A stretch of 64,000 bases of DNA from Lepus europaeus (lineage: Eukaryota; Chordata; Mammalia; Lagomorpha; Leporidae), in contig NC_084836.1 in NCBI RefSeq assembly GCF_033115175.1, positions 76,412,253-76,476,252 of the forward strand, in the 5' to 3' direction. Positions 62,495 through 64,000 of the stretch are shown here, in pieces (within the stretch, counting starts at the first letter, position 1; every line of letters starts with the position of its first letter). The notes under the pieces are model-generated. The model saw only the letters and a program-made list of their open reading frames with translations, was not told where the DNA came from and did not search any database. Made by a program: the position numbers and the translations under genes.

Positions 62495-62513
62495 TCAAAT
62501 ATATAAATCTTTT

Positions 62514-63625
62514 AAAAAATGAAAAATTAAAGTTAAAAAATGATGAGTTATGTAGAAACATGAGAAAGAGTTGGGTAGCAATAAATGGAAAGTCTGCTTA
62601 AAAAAACAAACAGAAATCCAAACTTCCGTTATCTGAGAAGGCCTGGTTAAGGAGTGTGTATTACATGTGCAGGGGGTTCAGAGATGTGGGTTGGTGACCT
62701 CATGCTGAATTTGAATCCCCTGTGTCAGGCATCAAAAAATTAATGCACATTAGCTAATTTATAGCACTAAGTATAGAGTTGAGACTAAGAGTCTGGGTAT
62801 CTATTCCACTGTGGGACAACTCCATTGGAGTGAGGGGTCCATTTGGTAATCTGGGGTATTCAGAGAGTGAGTGGGGTCAGGAGGACTGGATGAGAGAACC
62901 TGGGAAAGGAAAGACTCCTGGGGACTTGGGAATTTGAAGGCCTTTCACTGAATGACAGCTTCCGTTGATTCTTGGTTTTTGCGCCTTTAAAGGCTGAGCT
63001 AGACTATGGGGGTGGAATTGGAAGGCCTGCAAGTCTTCATTCCATTTTAGGTAGGCTGTGTACCTATTAAGGTGACAAAGACAGAGGCAGCCCCGTGAGG
63101 TGACCTCTGTTGAATGTGATGTTGCAACAGAGGCTGAACTGCTGTGGCAGCTGATTCCAGGGTCCCCAGGAGACTGCACCCCGTCTGGCCTTAAAGGATC
63201 CTGTCTACCTCCAAGTTCATGGCATTGGTGGGCTCTGAGATTGACCAGGGTCAAATCCTTCAGCTGACACCTCTCCTCCATACGCAGCACTGAGAGAGTG
63301 ACCCTGCCACCTCCTGGGTGCGTATTGAGGCCCTCAGTCCAACAGGGAACTTGTGGTCAGCCTTGACCTTGCCTTCAGTCTCTCCCTTAGGTCAGCTGCC
63401 CAGCTCCAATGGCTGTGTTCCTGTAGGGCACATACACCCATTCCTTTCTGCTTTAAAGCTCCTCCCCATAGCAACCTGTCCAGGAAGCTCTCTGCTACCC
63501 TAAGCTTCTGTGCTACCAAGGTGCTGTGCCCTGCACCCCCACTCCTGGAGGACACCCCCCCTCTTGTTTCTTTTGTCTAAAGCCAACACTCTCACTCAAC
63601 TCCACGGTGCTGAGAACTAGATTTA
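62514..63625. other. Intron 2 unique sequence
   Basis: AT-rich to about 62880, then ordinary composition. No exon or clear repeat was recognised. Confidence 0.4.
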
Positions 63626-63682
63626 CTTACTTATTTGAACAACATACACAGACAGAGACAGGGATAGTGATAGATATCTTTC

Positions 63683-63983
63683 TTATTTTTTTTAAAGATT
63701 TATTTGAAAGAGTTGGGGGGGGGTGTCTTCCATCCGCTGGTTCACTCCCCAGATGACCGAAATGGTCAGAGCTCTGCCGATCTGAAGACAGGAGCCAGGA
63801 GTCTCTTCCAGGTCTCCCATGTGGGTGTAGGGGCCCAAGGACCTGGGCCATCTTCCACTGCTTTCTCAGTCCATATCAGAGAGCTGGATCGGAAGTGGAG
63901 CAGCCGGGACTTGAACCGGCGCCCATATGGGATGTCAGCACTGCAGGCAGCGGCTTTACCCGTTAACCCACAGTGCCAGCCCT
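63683..63983 (-). repeat. CSINE, antisense, inside an older SINE tail
   Basis: The full-length reversed copy is flanked by GATAGATATCTTTC (63669-63682) and GATAGGTATCTTTC (63984-63997). The preceding 63622-63668 (ATTTACTTACTTATTTGAAC) is the tail of an older reversed SINE whose body would continue past the window. Confidence 0.92.
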
Positions 63984-64000
63984 GATAGGTATCTTTCATT

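Larger units (their letters stand above)
43461..64000 (+). other. ACSS1: ACSS1 intron 2 (runs off the window)
   Basis: No sequence resembling the next part of the enzyme was found by eye up to 64000. It contains a tubulin pseudogene, about 22 SINEs and one mariner-like element. Long unique stretches without recognisable features are 45520-46735, 48300-50195, 50480-51470, 52600-53034, 53886-54380, 56041-58670, 59283-61560 and 62514-63625. Confidence 0.75.

Noticed and set aside
61200-64000. Search for ACSS1 exon 3
   Set aside because: No stretch encoding the next expected segment of the enzyme with proper splice sites was found by eye here or elsewhere after 43460. A short exon without an ATG could still have been missed.

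Overview
The window is mammalian nuclear DNA, almost certainly from a lagomorph and most likely the European rabbit (Oryctolagus cuniculus). Two lines of evidence agree. About 50 copies of the lagomorph tRNA-derived C-repeat SINE (CSINE) are scattered on both strands. The two recognisable genes, VSX1 and ACSS1, are neighbours in the same order and orientation as on human 20p11.2. No bacterial, phage or CRISPR features are present, and I found no new gene system; what is new to see is repeat architecture and candidate regulatory DNA.

Layout. Positions 1-3778 are the end of a tandem array built on a 19-bp unit with higher-order periodicity; it runs off the left edge. Positions 3779-9800 are intergenic: one CSINE, a 545-bp TG/TA-rich microsatellite, and GC-rich sequence whose 8640-8765 stretch carries a cluster of homeobox-type sites. 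VSX1 (visual system homeobox 1) lies at 9879-16325 on the + strand, complete in five coding exons with a TATA box 70 bp upstream. All splice sites are GT-AG, the frame stays open, and the model gives 392 residues. Positions 16326-31550 are VSX1 3' flank and intergenic DNA, dense in SINEs, with two CTCF-like motifs (21092-21109 and 22321-22340) and a mariner-like inverted-repeat element split by a SINE. A GC-rich CpG island (about 31560-33320) holds ACSS1 exon 1 (32262-32598). ACSS1 exon 2 is at 43364-43460. The rest, to 64000, reads as ACSS1 intron 2: I could not find exon 3. That intron holds a fragmentary antisense alpha-tubulin retropseudogene (44602-45212), many SINEs and a second mariner-like element.

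The two genes do not form a pathway. VSX1 is a retinal bipolar-cell transcription factor; ACSS1 is a mitochondrial acetyl-CoA synthetase with a housekeeping-type promoter. The CTCF-like motifs between them could separate the two regulatory domains (inference). The most distinctive structural signal is that SINEs repeatedly landed in one another or re-used the same target site. At least three pairs sit back to back with a shared target-site duplication, and several are nested with near-perfect duplications of 10-19 bp.

Coordinates of exons were read base by base. SINE limits without a stated duplication are accurate to about 10-20 bp. Family names for old repeats are from memory of consensus sequences, not from a search.
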